Source: Burkholderia lata
GTDB lineage: Bacteria > Pseudomonadota > Gammaproteobacteria > Burkholderiales > Burkholderiaceae
Length of the DNA: 64,000 nucleotides
Reading direction: 5' to 3'
NCBI RefSeq assembly: GCF_000012945.1
Contig: NC_007511.1
Span: 1,736,001 to 1,800,000, forward strand
Numbering within the stretch: the first letter of the stretch is position 1; each line of letters begins with the position of its first letter. The notes below the pieces were generated by a model. It was given only the letters and a program-made list of their open reading frames with translations. It was not told the DNA's origin and made no database searches. Made by a program: the position numbers and the translations under genes. Positions 1 to 8,869 of this stretch are shown piece after piece.

Positions 1-625
1 CGAACAGCGTAACGAGCATCGACGGGCGCAGCGCGGCCGTCACACGGTGGTTGCCGGAGGGGGGAGTGGCGAGAACGGAGTGCAGGAGAGATGTCCTGAC
101 TGCCATGGTTTTTAACCTCGACACGATGTCGCGTAATGTCGCGATGGCTGGCGGCGCCCGCACGGCACATGGCGGAAGCCCGGCCAGGCCGGATGCGCAC
201 GACATTACCATGAAACACGGGCGGCGCGGGTTGCCCGGGCAAGCCGGCGGCACCGGGCGCCGTATCGGCCAATAGTCGTAAACCACGCCCGCGAAAGTCT
301 TGCGCATTCGCCGGCGCGGGGGCAGCATCGTTGCGAACGGAATGCGTCGCGGCGACCGGCAGGAGACCGGCGTCATGCACTGCGCGCATGCCCGTCGGGC
401 GCGGTCAAACCGATCGAAACCGCTGCAAACGAGGGCGCGATGCAGACGAATCGCGTCCCGCGACCGGCTGTCGCAGCCCGGCTGAATGCCGTTATAAGAA
501 ATTCAATAAGTATTTCATGTGAGAAATACTATAGGCGATATATCTAAAACAATGCCAGAATGCGCGCCGCTCCGAACGTCGCGACACCCGATCGCCGTCC
601 GAGCCGCATCAGGAGGTTCCCCCCA
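1..625. other. Upstream intergenic region of the molybdenum hydroxylase operon
   Basis: No convincing gene is visible here. The short plus-strand reading frames around 51-485 are arginine-rich, lack ribosome sites and resemble no family I know. The last 150 bases turn AT-rich, as expected of a promoter, and hold a palindrome at 509-530. A strong ribosome site (AGGAGG, 611-616) sits just before the first gene at 626. On the minus strand bases 1-50 could hold the first codons of a leftward gene, but too little is present to call it. Confidence 0.5.
509..530. promoter_or_regulatory. Perfect 8-bp-arm palindrome, candidate operator
   Basis: AGTATTTC (509-516) and GAAATACT (523-530) are exact reverse complements separated by six bases. 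The site lies in an AT-rich stretch about 95 bp upstream of the first codon of the molybdenum hydroxylase operon. Its shape fits the binding site of a dimeric regulator or overlap with the operon promoter. The regulator is unknown and none is encoded nearby. The palindrome is seen directly; the function is inferred. Confidence 0.45.
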
Positions 626-3502
626 ATGAAAAACCACGGCCTGTCACGGCGGGGTTTTCTGAAAGCCAGCGTGCTGGCGGGCGTCGCAGTGTATGTCGCG
701 CCCCTGGGCAGCCGCGCATTCGCGGCGCTCTTCGAAGAAAAACTCCTCACCCCCGTCAAATGGGATAGCGTCACCGGCATCCCCCAATTCCGCATCGACG
801 GCATCGCGAAGGTCACGGGCTCGAAAGTGTTCGCCCGTGACGTGCGCGCAGCCGACATGCCTCACTGGCCGCAGCAGCAGTCGCATGCGCTGATCCTGCG
901 CGTCACGCAGGCCGACCGCACGTACGAAGGCTTCGACCTGTCGCTGCTCGGCGACGACCTGAAGCCGGACCGCGTGGTCACGGCCGACGATCTCGCGCGC
1001 GACGGCGTCGCGTTCCCGACGTTCTACGGCGACGACATGTTGCTGCCGGCCGGCAAGACGCCCGCGTATCTCGGCCATGCGGTCGCGATCCTCATCTACC
1101 ACGACTTCGCGCGCTTCCGCTTCGCGAAGAACGCGCTCAAGTTCCGCGACGATGTGATCCGCTACGGCGCGGTCACGGGCCCGCTCGAGCGCGATCCGTG
1201 GGGCACCTTCCGCTACGTGCGGGTGGGCGGCAAGACCGCCTATGACGACGACGTCTATTCGAGCCTGAAGGACGCGCCGATCTTCCCGAGCATGATGCGC
1301 AAGCACCTGCCGGTGTGGCCGGACGGCAAGGAGCACGGCAAGCTCGACGAGCAGGGCATGTTCCTGGCCGGGCAGATCGCCGGCGAGCTCGACCATCCGT
1401 CGGCCGACTGGCTCGTGTTCGACCGCGAGTACAACACGCAGTCGGTCGACACGTCCGCGCTCGAGCCCGACAACGCGAACTGCTGGTACGACAGCGCGAC
1501 GCAGTCGCTGCACCTCGTCGTGCCGACCCAGTCGCCGCTTGAAGTGGCGGAGAACGCGGCCGCGATGGTCGCGAAGTGCCGCTTCCCGGTGAAGAAGCTG
1601 TTCGTGCATCCGTGCTACACGGTCGGCTACGGCTCCAAGGATCACTTCAACGTGCCGTTCTACGGCCTCGTCTGCGCGCTGTACGCGGACGGCCGCCCGG
1701 TGCGTTTCGCGAACGACCGCTACGAGCAGTTCCAGACGTCGCTGAAGCGTCACGCGTTCAAGATGCATTACCGGATCGCGGTCGACCGCAACACGGGCCT
1801 GCTGCAGTCGTTCAAGGGCGACTTCGAAGCGAACGGTGGCGGGCGCTCGAACTTCTCGCCGTCGGTGGCGATGGTGGGTGCGACGGCCGCGCAATCGATC
1901 TATTACTTCCCGAAGAGCGACCTGGCTGCCGTCGCGATCGCGTCGCGCGCGATCGATGCCGGCTCCGCGCGTGGCTACGGCACGCTGCAGAGCATGGCGG
2001 CGACCGAGATGGCGGTCGACGAGATCGCCGCGCAGCTGAACATCGACCCGATCGATTTCCGCCTGCGCAACGCGCTGCGTTCGGGGATGAAGAACACGCA
2101 GGGTGCGATTCCCGCCGGCGCGCTGCGCGTCGACGAGGTGCTCGAGCGCTCGAAGCAGCATCCGCTGTGGACGCGCCGTGCCGCACGCAAGGCCGAATAC
2201 GAGGCCGCGAACCCGGGCAAGCGCTACGGCGTCGGCTTCGCGTGCGTGCAGAAGGACTTCGGCACGGGCGCGGAAGCGTCGTTCGCGAAGGTCGAATTCG
2301 ACGAGAACGGCAAGGTGTCGCTGCAACATACGGCAGCCGAGATCGGCACCGGGATGTCGACGTCGCAGGCCGTCGCGGTCGCGAAATGGCTGGGTCGTCC
2401 GGCAACGGAAGTGCGCGTGGCCGTGACCGAATGGCCGGACCTGCCGGTCGAGACCAGCGGCGATCCGTACATCATGTCGCAGGCCGACCAGGATCGCCTG
2501 AGCGCGAACCCGCGCTGGTCGCCGAGCTATGCGTCGCCGTCGAGCGCGACGAACTCCGCGTACTACTTCACGCACAGCACGCGCGAAGCCGCGCGCGCGG
2601 TGTTCCGCTACGGCCTGTGGCCGGCTGCGATGTCGATCTGGACGCGCGGCCTCGGCGGCGGCCAGGCGGCGCCGTACACGATCCGCATCGAGGACGCGCG
2701 CTGGGTCGACGGCAAGCTGACCGCCGACGGCCTCGAGCCGCTGTCGTTCGAGCAGCTCGCGAAGCAGGCCTATGCGCTCGGCCTGCCGACCGGCGCCGTC
2801 GTGCACGTGTTCAACCGCTGGCAGTGGACCGACGCCGAGTTCGAAGTGGGCGGCTCGGTCGAGCGTCTGCCGATCGACGGGCTGTCGCTGCGCGTCGGCG
2901 CGCCGAAGACGGGTGACAACGGCCCGGTGCCCGGCACCGCCGCACCGGCCGGCGCGACCGCGATGCGCGGCACGCTGGCGCCGACCGCGAACGGCTACCG
3001 CGTGCTGGACCGCAAGCGCGTGTTCATCCCGCCGACGAGCCGCAACAACGCGGCCGTCACGTACTACACGGCAGTCGGCACGCTGGTCGAGCTGGCCGTG
3101 CACGAAGCGACCGGCAAGGTCGAGCTGCTCACGCACCACTCGATCATGGAATGCGGCAACCAGATTTCGCCGCAGCTCGTGTCGGGCCAGTTGCAGGGCG
3201 GTCTCGCGATGGGCATCGGCCACGCGCTGCACGAGTACCTGCCGCTCTATGAAGACGGCCCCGGCAACGGCACGTGGAACTTCAACCGTTACCAGTTGCC
3301 GCGCGCGTCCGACGTTGCCGTCTGGACGCAGACGGGCGACGTGCTGCCGCCGCTGTCCGAGACCGATCCGCCGAAGGGCGTCGCCGAAGTGGTGATGATT
3401 CCCGTCGTCGGCGCGATCGTGAACGGCATCGCGCACGCGATCGGCCATCGTTTCACCGACCTGCCGGTGACCCCGCAAAAGATTCAGGAGGTGCTCGCAT
3501 GA
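626..3502 (+). CDS. Molybdopterin-binding large subunit, xanthine oxidase / isoquinoline 1-oxidoreductase family
   Basis: Catalytic Mo-pterin subunit of a three-part periplasm-facing dehydrogenase, about 958 aa. The start at 626 is preferred over an in-frame codon at 560 because AGGAGG precedes it and the protein then begins with a twin-arginine signal (SRRGFLKA at about residues 7-14, then a hydrophobic run ending near AFA). The length and layout fit the single-chain IorB-type large subunits, which pair with a small [2Fe-2S] subunit rather than with the three-subunit xanthine dehydrogenases. A late GNQISPQLVSGQ-type segment is the usual cofactor-binding region. The stop overlaps the next start (ATGA). 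The substrate cannot be told from sequence; aldehydes or N-heterocycles are typical of the family. Confidence 0.9.
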   Translation: MKNHGLSRRGFLKASVLAGVAVYVAPLGSRAFAALFEEKLLTPVKWDSVTGIPQFRIDGIAKVTGSKVFARDVRAADMPHWPQQQSHALILRVTQADRTYEGFDLSLLGDDLKPDRVVTADDLARDGVAFPTFYGDDMLLPAGKTPAYLGHAVAILIYHDFARFRFAKNALKFRDDVIRYGAVTGPLERDPWGTFRYVRVGGKTAYDDDVYSSLKDAPIFPSMMRKHLPVWPDGKEHGKLDEQGMFLAGQIAGELDHPSADWLVFDREYNTQSVDTSALEPDNANCWYDSATQSLHLVVPTQSPLEVAENAAAMVAKCRFPVKKLFVHPCYTVGYGSKDHFNVPFYGLVCALYADGRPVRFANDRYEQFQTSLKRHAFKMHYRIAVDRNTGLLQSFKGDFEANGGGRSNFSPSVAMVGATAAQSIYYFPKSDLAAVAIASRAIDAGSARGYGTLQSMAATEMAVDEIAAQLNIDPIDFRLRNALRSGMKNTQGAIPAGALRVDEVLERSKQHPLWTRRAARKAEYEAANPGKRYGVGFACVQKDFGTGAEASFAKVEFDENGKVSLQHTAAEIGTGMSTSQAVAVAKWLGRPATEVRVAVTEWPDLPVETSGDPYIMSQADQDRLSANPRWSPSYASPSSATNSAYYFTHSTREAARAVFRYGLWPAAMSIWTRGLGGGQAAPYTIRIEDARWVDGKLTADGLEPLSFEQLAKQAYALGLPTGAVVHVFNRWQWTDAEFEVGGSVERLPIDGLSLRVGAPKTGDNGPVPGTAAPAGATAMRGTLAPTANGYRVLDRKRVFIPPTSRNNAAVTYYTAVGTLVELAVHEATGKVELLTHHSIMECGNQISPQLVSGQLQGGLAMGIGHALHEYLPLYEDGPGNGTWNFNRYQLPRASDVAVWTQTGDVLPPLSETDPPKGVAEVVMIPVVGAIVNGIAHAIGHRFTDLPVTPQKIQEVLA

Positions 3503-4200
3503 CGACCGCCCAAACCGCGGCTTCGGCCGCGAGCGCCAGCGCCGCTGCGACCGGCGCTTCCGCGCCGAGCGCGGCTTCGGCCGCACCGGCATCGGCCCCG
3601 GCCCCGGCTGTACCGGCTTCGACACCGGCCGCCGTCGAGCGTCCGCTCGTTCGGTTCCAGTCGAAACCGCTGTCGATCAATATCAACGGCAAGTCCGTCG
3701 GCCCGATGCAGGTGCCGGAAGGGCTGATGATGATCGAGTTCCTGCACGAGTACGTGGGCCTCACCGGTTCGCGGCTCGGCTGCGGGCAGGGCATCTGCCA
3801 CGCGTGCGTCGTGATCGTCGACAAGCCGGACGGCACGAGCGAGGAAATGCGCACCTGCATCACCGGCGCGCACTTCTTCCACGGCCGCTCGATCCGCACG
3901 ATCGAAGGTCACGCGAAGCGCAACGAAGCGGGCGAAGTGGTCGAGCTGTCGCCGATCCAGCAGAAGTTCCTCGAGCACTTCAGCTTCCAGTGCGGCTACT
4001 GCACGCCGGGCTTCGTCAATGCGGCGACCGTGCTGATCGAACGCCTGAAGCGCGAGCCGGTTGCGAAGGCCGACGTCGAGCGCACGATCACCGAGGCGCT
4101 CGACGCGCACCTCTGCCGCTGCACGGGCTATGTCCGCTACTACGAAGCCGTCAAGGACGTGGTGCTGACGACGCCGGGACTCGTGAAGGACGCCGCATGA
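3499..4200 (+). CDS. (2Fe-2S)-binding small subunit of the molybdenum hydroxylase
   Basis: Electron-transfer subunit, 233 aa, carrying two [2Fe-2S] clusters. The plant-type ferredoxin motif is seen at GCGQGICHAC with a following CI, and the C-terminal cluster uses CGYCTPGF and CRCTGY. The start at 3499 overlaps the previous stop (ATGA) and has a GGAG-like site just before it, so translation is probably coupled. Unusually, the first 45 or so residues are almost only Ala, Ser, Pro and Thr before the ferredoxin fold begins near residue 55. There is no signal peptide, consistent with piggy-back Tat export with the large subunit. The last four bases overlap the cytochrome gene. Confidence 0.92.
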   Translation: MTTAQTAASAASASAAATGASAPSAASAAPASAPAPAVPASTPAAVERPLVRFQSKPLSININGKSVGPMQVPEGLMMIEFLHEYVGLTGSRLGCGQGICHACVVIVDKPDGTSEEMRTCITGAHFFHGRSIRTIEGHAKRNEAGEVVELSPIQQKFLEHFSFQCGYCTPGFVNAATVLIERLKREPVAKADVERTITEALDAHLCRCTGYVRYYEAVKDVVLTTPGLVKDAA

Positions 4201-5456
4201 AACGCACATTCGCTCATCGTGTCGCGCGGGCTGCGGGCTTCCCCGCGCTCGCCGCGGCCTGCGCGCTGCTGCTCGCTGCGTGCGGCGGCCATGACGCACC
4301 GGCCTCGAACGCGGCTTCCGGCGCGCCCGGTGCCGACCAGATCGCGCGCGGCCGCTATCTCGTCAAGGCCGCCGACTGCGCGGCGTGCCACACCGCGAAG
4401 GACGGCGCACCGTTCGCCGGCGGCGCGCCTCTCGAATCGCCGTTCGGCACGTTCTACGGCTCGAACATCACGCCCGACAAGGATCACGGGATCGGCAGCT
4501 GGAGCGCGGACGATTTCTACGCCGCGCTGCACGACGGCAAGGCGCCGGGCAAGCGCCTGTATCCGTCGATGCCGTACACGTCGTACCGTCAGCTCACGCG
4601 CGCCGATTCCGACGCGATGTATGCGTACCTGAAGACCGTCAAGCCGGTCGCCCAGGAAAACCGCGAGCACGAGCTGAAGTTCCCGTACAACCTGCGCTTC
4701 GGGATGGTCTTCTGGGACATGGTGTTCCTGAAGGACAGCCTGCCCGATGCGTCGGCCGGCCAGTCCGCCGATTGGCAGCGCGGCCGCTATCTGGCGGGTG
4801 CACTCGGCCACTGCGCGGAATGCCATACGCCGCGTGCGTTCACGGGCCAGCTCGACAGCGCGAAGCCGTTCGCCGGCGCCGCGCTCGGCCGCGTGGCCGC
4901 GCCCGACATCACGCCGGCCGGCCTGGCCGCGCGCGGCTGGACGGGTGCCGACCTGCAGACGTTCTTCGGCGTCGGCATCGCGCCGCAAGGCTCGGCGTTC
5001 GGCGAAATGTACCCGGTCGTGCACCTGAGCACGCAGTACATGACGAAGGACGACCTGCGCGCGCTGTCCGTGTACCTGCTGGGCGACACGCCGCCCGCGC
5101 CGCAACCGGTGAAGCCGGTGTCGGCCGACGCCGCGCAGCTCGCGGCCGGCCGCTCGGTGTATCTCGCGGTCTGCGCGGGCTGTCACGGCTTCAACGGCGA
5201 AGGCAAGCCGCACGTGGCGGTGCCGATGAACGGCAATTCGACGGTGCGTCAGGGCGACCCGCGCAACCTGCTGGTCGCGATGCTCGACGGCATCGGCGAG
5301 CAGAAGTTTGCCGGGTTCGAGAACCTGCAGCCGATGCCGGGTTTCGCGCACACGCTGAGCGACGATGAACTCGCGCAGCTCGCGAACTACCTGCGTGCGA
5401 CGTGGGGCGGCCAGCCCGCGAGCGTCACGCCGGCCGACGTGAAGGCCATGCGCTAA
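4197..5456 (+). CDS. Triheme cytochrome c subunit of the molybdenum hydroxylase, lipoprotein
   Basis: A 419-aa c-type cytochrome with three CxxCH haem motifs: CAACH (residues 61-65), CAECH (about 205) and CAGCH (about 325). This three-domain layout is that of the cytochrome subunits of membrane-bound alcohol and aldehyde dehydrogenases. The N-terminus has a hydrophobic signal ending in a lipobox (LAAC, Cys29), so it is probably an anchored periplasmic lipoprotein passing electrons from the iron-sulphur subunit to quinone or an oxidase. The start at 4197 is an ATGA overlap with the upstream stop, making the three genes one operon. Confidence 0.92.
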   Translation: MKRTFAHRVARAAGFPALAAACALLLAACGGHDAPASNAASGAPGADQIARGRYLVKAADCAACHTAKDGAPFAGGAPLESPFGTFYGSNITPDKDHGIGSWSADDFYAALHDGKAPGKRLYPSMPYTSYRQLTRADSDAMYAYLKTVKPVAQENREHELKFPYNLRFGMVFWDMVFLKDSLPDASAGQSADWQRGRYLAGALGHCAECHTPRAFTGQLDSAKPFAGAALGRVAAPDITPAGLAARGWTGADLQTFFGVGIAPQGSAFGEMYPVVHLSTQYMTKDDLRALSVYLLGDTPPAPQPVKPVSADAAQLAAGRSVYLAVCAGCHGFNGEGKPHVAVPMNGNSTVRQGDPRNLLVAMLDGIGEQKFAGFENLQPMPGFAHTLSDDELAQLANYLRATWGGQPASVTPADVKAMR

Positions 5457-5545
5457 GTCGTGCCGCAGGGCGGGGCGTCGCGCGCGAGTCAACCGGTTTC
5501 CGGTGCTCGCGTGCGCCGCGTCGTCCGATTTTTCGCGGCGGCTCT

Positions 5546-5716
5546 TCAGTAGCCGCTGCCGCCTCCGCCTCCGCCTCCGCTGCTTCCCGAGCTGCCACCG
5601 CCATACCGGCTCATGCCCGGTCCCTGCGCAGGGCCACTACCCGACGACATACATCCCGCCGACAGCACGAGCACCAGCGCGGCGATCAGCGCCGCAGCCA
5701 ACCTTGACGATTTCAT
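5546..5716 (-). CDS. Small glycine-rich lipoprotein
   Basis: A 56-aa protein. The start at 5716 is chosen because an AGGAGG-like site lies just upstream and the protein then opens with a short signal and lipobox (LSAGC, Cys about 22). The mature part is only about 35 residues and is mostly Gly and Ser, ending in a run of glycines and a final Tyr. It is convergent with the molybdenum hydroxylase operon. The function is unknown; it is likely a tiny outer-membrane or periplasmic lipoprotein. Confidence 0.65.
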   Translation of the reverse strand: MKSSRLAAALIAALVLVLSAGCMSSGSGPAQGPGMSRYGGGSSGSSGGGGGGGSGY

Positions 5717-5925
5717 GTCCGCCTCCTTGCCACGCGCAGGCCGCGGGAAAGGCCGGTTCGCGTGAACCACGCGTCTGCGTGCTGACGGAACATGAAACGT
5801 TTCGGGAGGGCGGTTTATTCCATGCTTTTTGCGGATCGTGGCCCGTGACGGGGGGCAGACCGGATGCATCTTGCCGTGCCTTGGTACACTCCGGCAGCCG
5901 CCATTCCGATTCCGACTACAAAAAC

Positions 5926-6390
5926 ATGAGCGCTACCGCAGAACGTCCGCCGTCGCGTCTGTCCCATCCCGTCGTGTTCGGCTGCGTGTCGTTTGCCGTC
6001 GGCGGCCCGCTGGTCGCATCGCTCGTCTGGCCGGCCGTGATGCTGATCGCGTGGTCGTTGATCGACGGTCCGTCGTGGGAGGTACTGAAGGTCAGCGCCG
6101 GCATGGTGCCGCTGATCTTCTTCGCGTCGTTCCTGTTCGGCTATTTCGTGCCGGCGGCCGTGGCGGGCGGCATCATGGGCGCAATCGGCACGCGGATCCG
6201 GCGGCGCTGGTTCGTGCTGATGGGGATGGTCGTCGGGGCAGGCGCGATGATCGGCTTCGTCGAACTCGTGGCCTACCTGCTGAAAATCGACAAGGTCGGC
6301 GACATCGACGCGATCGCCACGCTCGATGCGATCGTGACGTCGGCCGTGCTGTCGCACTGGCTTCATCGGCGGCTCGCACGCCGGCGTTGA
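5926..6390 (+). CDS. Hypothetical inner-membrane protein
   Basis: A 154-aa protein with about four hydrophobic segments (residues roughly 18-45, 55-75, 85-105 and 110-130), consistent with a small polytopic membrane protein. The start at 5926 is taken because the hydrophobic region begins soon after it and the upstream extension has no protein-like composition. It has no motif I recognise. It is a single gene between the small lipoprotein (divergent) and the Pal-like gene (convergent). Confidence 0.7.
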   Translation: MSATAERPPSRLSHPVVFGCVSFAVGGPLVASLVWPAVMLIAWSLIDGPSWEVLKVSAGMVPLIFFASFLFGYFVPAAVAGGIMGAIGTRIRRRWFVLMGMVVGAGAMIGFVELVAYLLKIDKVGDIDAIATLDAIVTSAVLSHWLHRRLARRR

Positions 6391-6526
6391 ACGCGGCGCG
6401 GTGCGTCATCGGGCGCTGTGTCGTTGCTCGCGAGCATGCCGCGGGCGGAACCGCGCGGCCGCTTGCGCGGCCTGCGGGTTGCGATGCTGTTCCTGAAGCG
6501 GAAGCCGCCGTCGCGGCGGCCCGCGA

Positions 6527-7018
6527 TCAACGATAGACGAGATCGGCGCGGCGGTTCTGTGCCCACGAATCCTCGTCGTGGCCGAGCGCAACCGGCTTTT
6601 CCTTGCCGAGGCTGACCGCCTCGAGTTGCGTGGCCGGCACACCGAGCGTTTCGAGCCCGCTCATCACGGCCTGCGAGCGGCGTTGGCCGAGCGCAAGGTT
6701 GTATTCGGACGTACCGCGTTCGTCGGTGTTGCCCTGGATCAGCACGTGCCGCGACGGATGGCTGCGCAGGTAGTCGGCGTGCGCCTGCAGCAGCGACTGG
6801 TATTCGGGCTTGACGGAATACTGGTCGAAATCGAAGTAGATGCTGCGCTTCGCGAGCGGGCTGTTCGGATTATTGAGCTCGTCGGCCGTTACCGTTGCGA
6901 CGGCTTCGCTCGACGGCGTCGGCGCCATGCCGGCATTCTCGGGCGTCTTGGCCGCGTGGTGGCAACCGGCCAGCAGTACCACGGTTGCCAGGACCGCAAA
7001 TCGGTTCGTTTTGCTCAT
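6527..7018 (-). CDS. Pal/OmpA-family peptidoglycan-associated lipoprotein, orphan copy
   Basis: A 163-aa outer-membrane lipoprotein. It has a signal with lipobox (LLAGC, Cys19) and a C-terminal OmpA-like domain carrying the peptidoglycan-binding core (FDFDQYSVKPEY, then GNTDERGTSEYNLALGQRR, and a final NRRADLVYR). The length and domains match Pal, but the tol genes that surround canonical pal are absent, so this looks like a second, stand-alone Pal paralogue. It lies downstream of the porin gene and its hairpins and probably has its own promoter in 7019-7300. Confidence 0.88.
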   Translation of the reverse strand: MSKTNRFAVLATVVLLAGCHHAAKTPENAGMAPTPSSEAVATVTADELNNPNSPLAKRSIYFDFDQYSVKPEYQSLLQAHADYLRSHPSRHVLIQGNTDERGTSEYNLALGQRRSQAVMSGLETLGVPATQLEAVSLGKEKPVALGHDEDSWAQNRRADLVYR

Positions 7019-7303
7019 CGTTCGTCTCCAGCGGTTGACTGCGTTGAACGCGTGGGGCGTGCGATCGGCACGTCCGTATCCGGCCGCAACGGCGCGAAAG
7101 GTCCGGCACCCTTGATGTGAATCGTGTTCGTAAGCCGGTGGTGCGCCATATGAAAGAGTGTCGCGACCGGAACGCCAAATCTCGGCGTCGCTGCAAACAG
7201 ATTAGGAAAAATGTCACAGCGTGACCAGTTTCTCCGCATTTTTTTGCGCCGACGCGACAGACCGGGCGGCATTCTTGCCTCCGTGCGGGCGCAACCACAG
7301 CGA

Positions 7304-7331
7304 AAAAGGCCGCGCACGGGCGCGGCCTTTT
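7304..7331 (-). terminator. Strong hairpin downstream of the porin gene
   Basis: A perfect 12-bp stem (7304-7315 with 7320-7331) around a 4-base loop. The stem begins with four A and ends with four T, so it can work as a Rho-independent terminator in either direction. It lies about 80 bp past the porin stop and about 285 bp before the Pal-like start on the same strand, so it separates the two transcripts. Confidence 0.75.
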
Positions 7332-7366
7332 CGGCACGGAGCATGACGACGGGGCGGTTTGCCTGA

Positions 7367-7404
7367 CACGATCGGCGCGGTAGCATTGCGCTGCGCCGAT
7401 CGTG
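7367..7404 (-). repeat. Second perfect inverted repeat directly behind the porin stop
   Basis: CACGATCGGCGC (7367-7378) and GCGCCGATCGTG (7393-7404) are exact reverse complements with a 14-base loop. The repeat starts nine bases beyond the porin stop codon. It lacks a T-run, so on its own it is a weak terminator candidate. It may instead protect the porin mRNA 3' end, or act with the stronger hairpin at 7304-7331. Confidence 0.5.
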
Positions 7405-7412
7405 TTGCGTCG

Positions 7413-8609
7413 TCAGAACTTGTGCCGCAGCCCGAGTGCGACGACGACCTGGTTGCTGTTCGCCGACGGCGTCAGCGTCCAGACGGTCGCGTTGAACGCG
7501 GGATTGCCATTGCCGCCGCTCACGCTCTGGTAGACGCCTTCGAGATATGCATCGGTGCGCTTCGACAGCGCATAGTCGGCTTGCGCCACGACCTGGTTCC
7601 ATTTCGGGCGCGTCTGGCCGGTGCGCGTGTCGAAGCGGCCCATCGTGTACGTGTAGGCGGCCGAAAGGCTCAACGCTCGCGTGACGACGTAGCGCCCGTC
7701 GATCGTGAAGTTGTCGAACACCAGCGATTCGCCCTTCAGCGGCGCGATGCTGCCGCCCTGGAGCACGCCCGTCACGCCGTCGGTGGTCGAGTGCGACCAC
7801 GCGGCGCCGACCGAATGCGGCCCGAATGCATAGCGGCCGGCCGCGGCCCAGATCTGCTGGTTGCCGCCGGTGATCGTCGCCGAGCCGTCGACCGTGCTGA
7901 GCGCGCCATTTGGGTTCGGCGCATTGCGGTCGCGGCTGATCTTCAGGTAACCGGCGCCGAGCTTCAGCGGCCCGCTCGCATACGACACGCCCGCGCTCCA
8001 CGCCGCGTTGTTGGCGAACTGGCCGGCCGTGTTCGAGAACCCGTACATGGCGCCGAACGTCAGCCCGTGGTAAGTCGGGCTCGTGTACTTCACCGCGTGG
8101 TTGATGCGGAGGTTGCGGTTCGAATCGTCGTTGTCGTACGGGTGAACCGCAAGGTTGCCGCCCCAGCCCGGGCCGGACGCGCCGAGCGGCGTCACGAAAT
8201 CGAGGATCAGGTCGTACTGGCGGCCGAACGTGAGCGTGCCGGCCGTCTTCGAGCTCAGGCCGATCCATGCCTGGCGGCCGAACATGTCGACGCCTTTCTG
8301 CGACAGCGCGCCGGTGGTGCCCGAAAAGCCGTTTTCGAGCGTGAAGACCGCGGCCGTCCCGCCGCCCAGATCCTCGCGGCCGCGCAGCCCCCAGCGCGAC
8401 GCGTTCAGTGCGCCGCTCGTCATCGCGACGGTGCCGCTGCCCGGCGAGCCGGCGCCGTGCGTCCGCTGATTGGTCGCGTAGGTGATCGACGTGTCGATCA
8501 GGCCGTACAGCGTCACGCTGCTCTGTGCGTGTACCCCGCCTGACGCGAGGGCGGTCAGGCAGGTGGCAATGGCGGTCCCCGCGAGTCGCGTGCTGGCGTG
8601 CTTGTTCAT
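7413..8609 (-). CDS. Gram-negative trimeric porin, Burkholderia OmpC type
   Basis: A 398-aa outer-membrane porin. It has a signal peptide ending HAQ, followed at once by SSVTLYGLIDTSI, the standard first beta-strand of betaproteobacterial porins, and ends in a strand with terminal Phe (GLRHKF), the usual outer-membrane assembly signal. An alternative start five codons upstream (8624) cannot be excluded because neither has a clear ribosome site. It forms a monocistronic unit with hairpins behind it. Confidence 0.93.
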   Translation of the reverse strand: MNKHASTRLAGTAIATCLTALASGGVHAQSSVTLYGLIDTSITYATNQRTHGAGSPGSGTVAMTSGALNASRWGLRGREDLGGGTAAVFTLENGFSGTTGALSQKGVDMFGRQAWIGLSSKTAGTLTFGRQYDLILDFVTPLGASGPGWGGNLAVHPYDNDDSNRNLRINHAVKYTSPTYHGLTFGAMYGFSNTAGQFANNAAWSAGVSYASGPLKLGAGYLKISRDRNAPNPNGALSTVDGSATITGGNQQIWAAAGRYAFGPHSVGAAWSHSTTDGVTGVLQGGSIAPLKGESLVFDNFTIDGRYVVTRALSLSAAYTYTMGRFDTRTGQTRPKWNQVVAQADYALSKRTDAYLEGVYQSVSGGNGNPAFNATVWTLTPSANSNQVVVALGLRHKF

Positions 8610-8869
8610 CTTGTAGGAATGCATAGGAGTTTTTATCGTTTTCCCGGCCCGGTGGCCGGCGGATCGAGCGGCCATTATTGGAGATCGTGTGGCGGTCGAT
8701 TAAGGCGTTGCACAGGAAAGGTCCTCTGCGAAATCGCGTGGAATCGCGGCGAGGCGGGGGCTGTGCGCGGGGAAGAACGTTGCTTTGCTTGCGATACGTG
8801 CGCGGGCGACGTCGGGTGATTCAAGCCGCCGTCACATGATCGTCTGTCGAGCGATCGACGGCGAGCAGG

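Noticed and set aside
1-50. Possible start of a leftward gene at the window edge
   Set aside because: A short hydrophobic start could be read on the minus strand, but there is no ribosome site and too few codons to support a call.
644-3625. 993-codon open frame on the minus strand
   Set aside because: It is antisense to the molybdenum hydroxylase large subunit, is arginine/histidine-rich and resembles no protein; it is an artefact of high GC.
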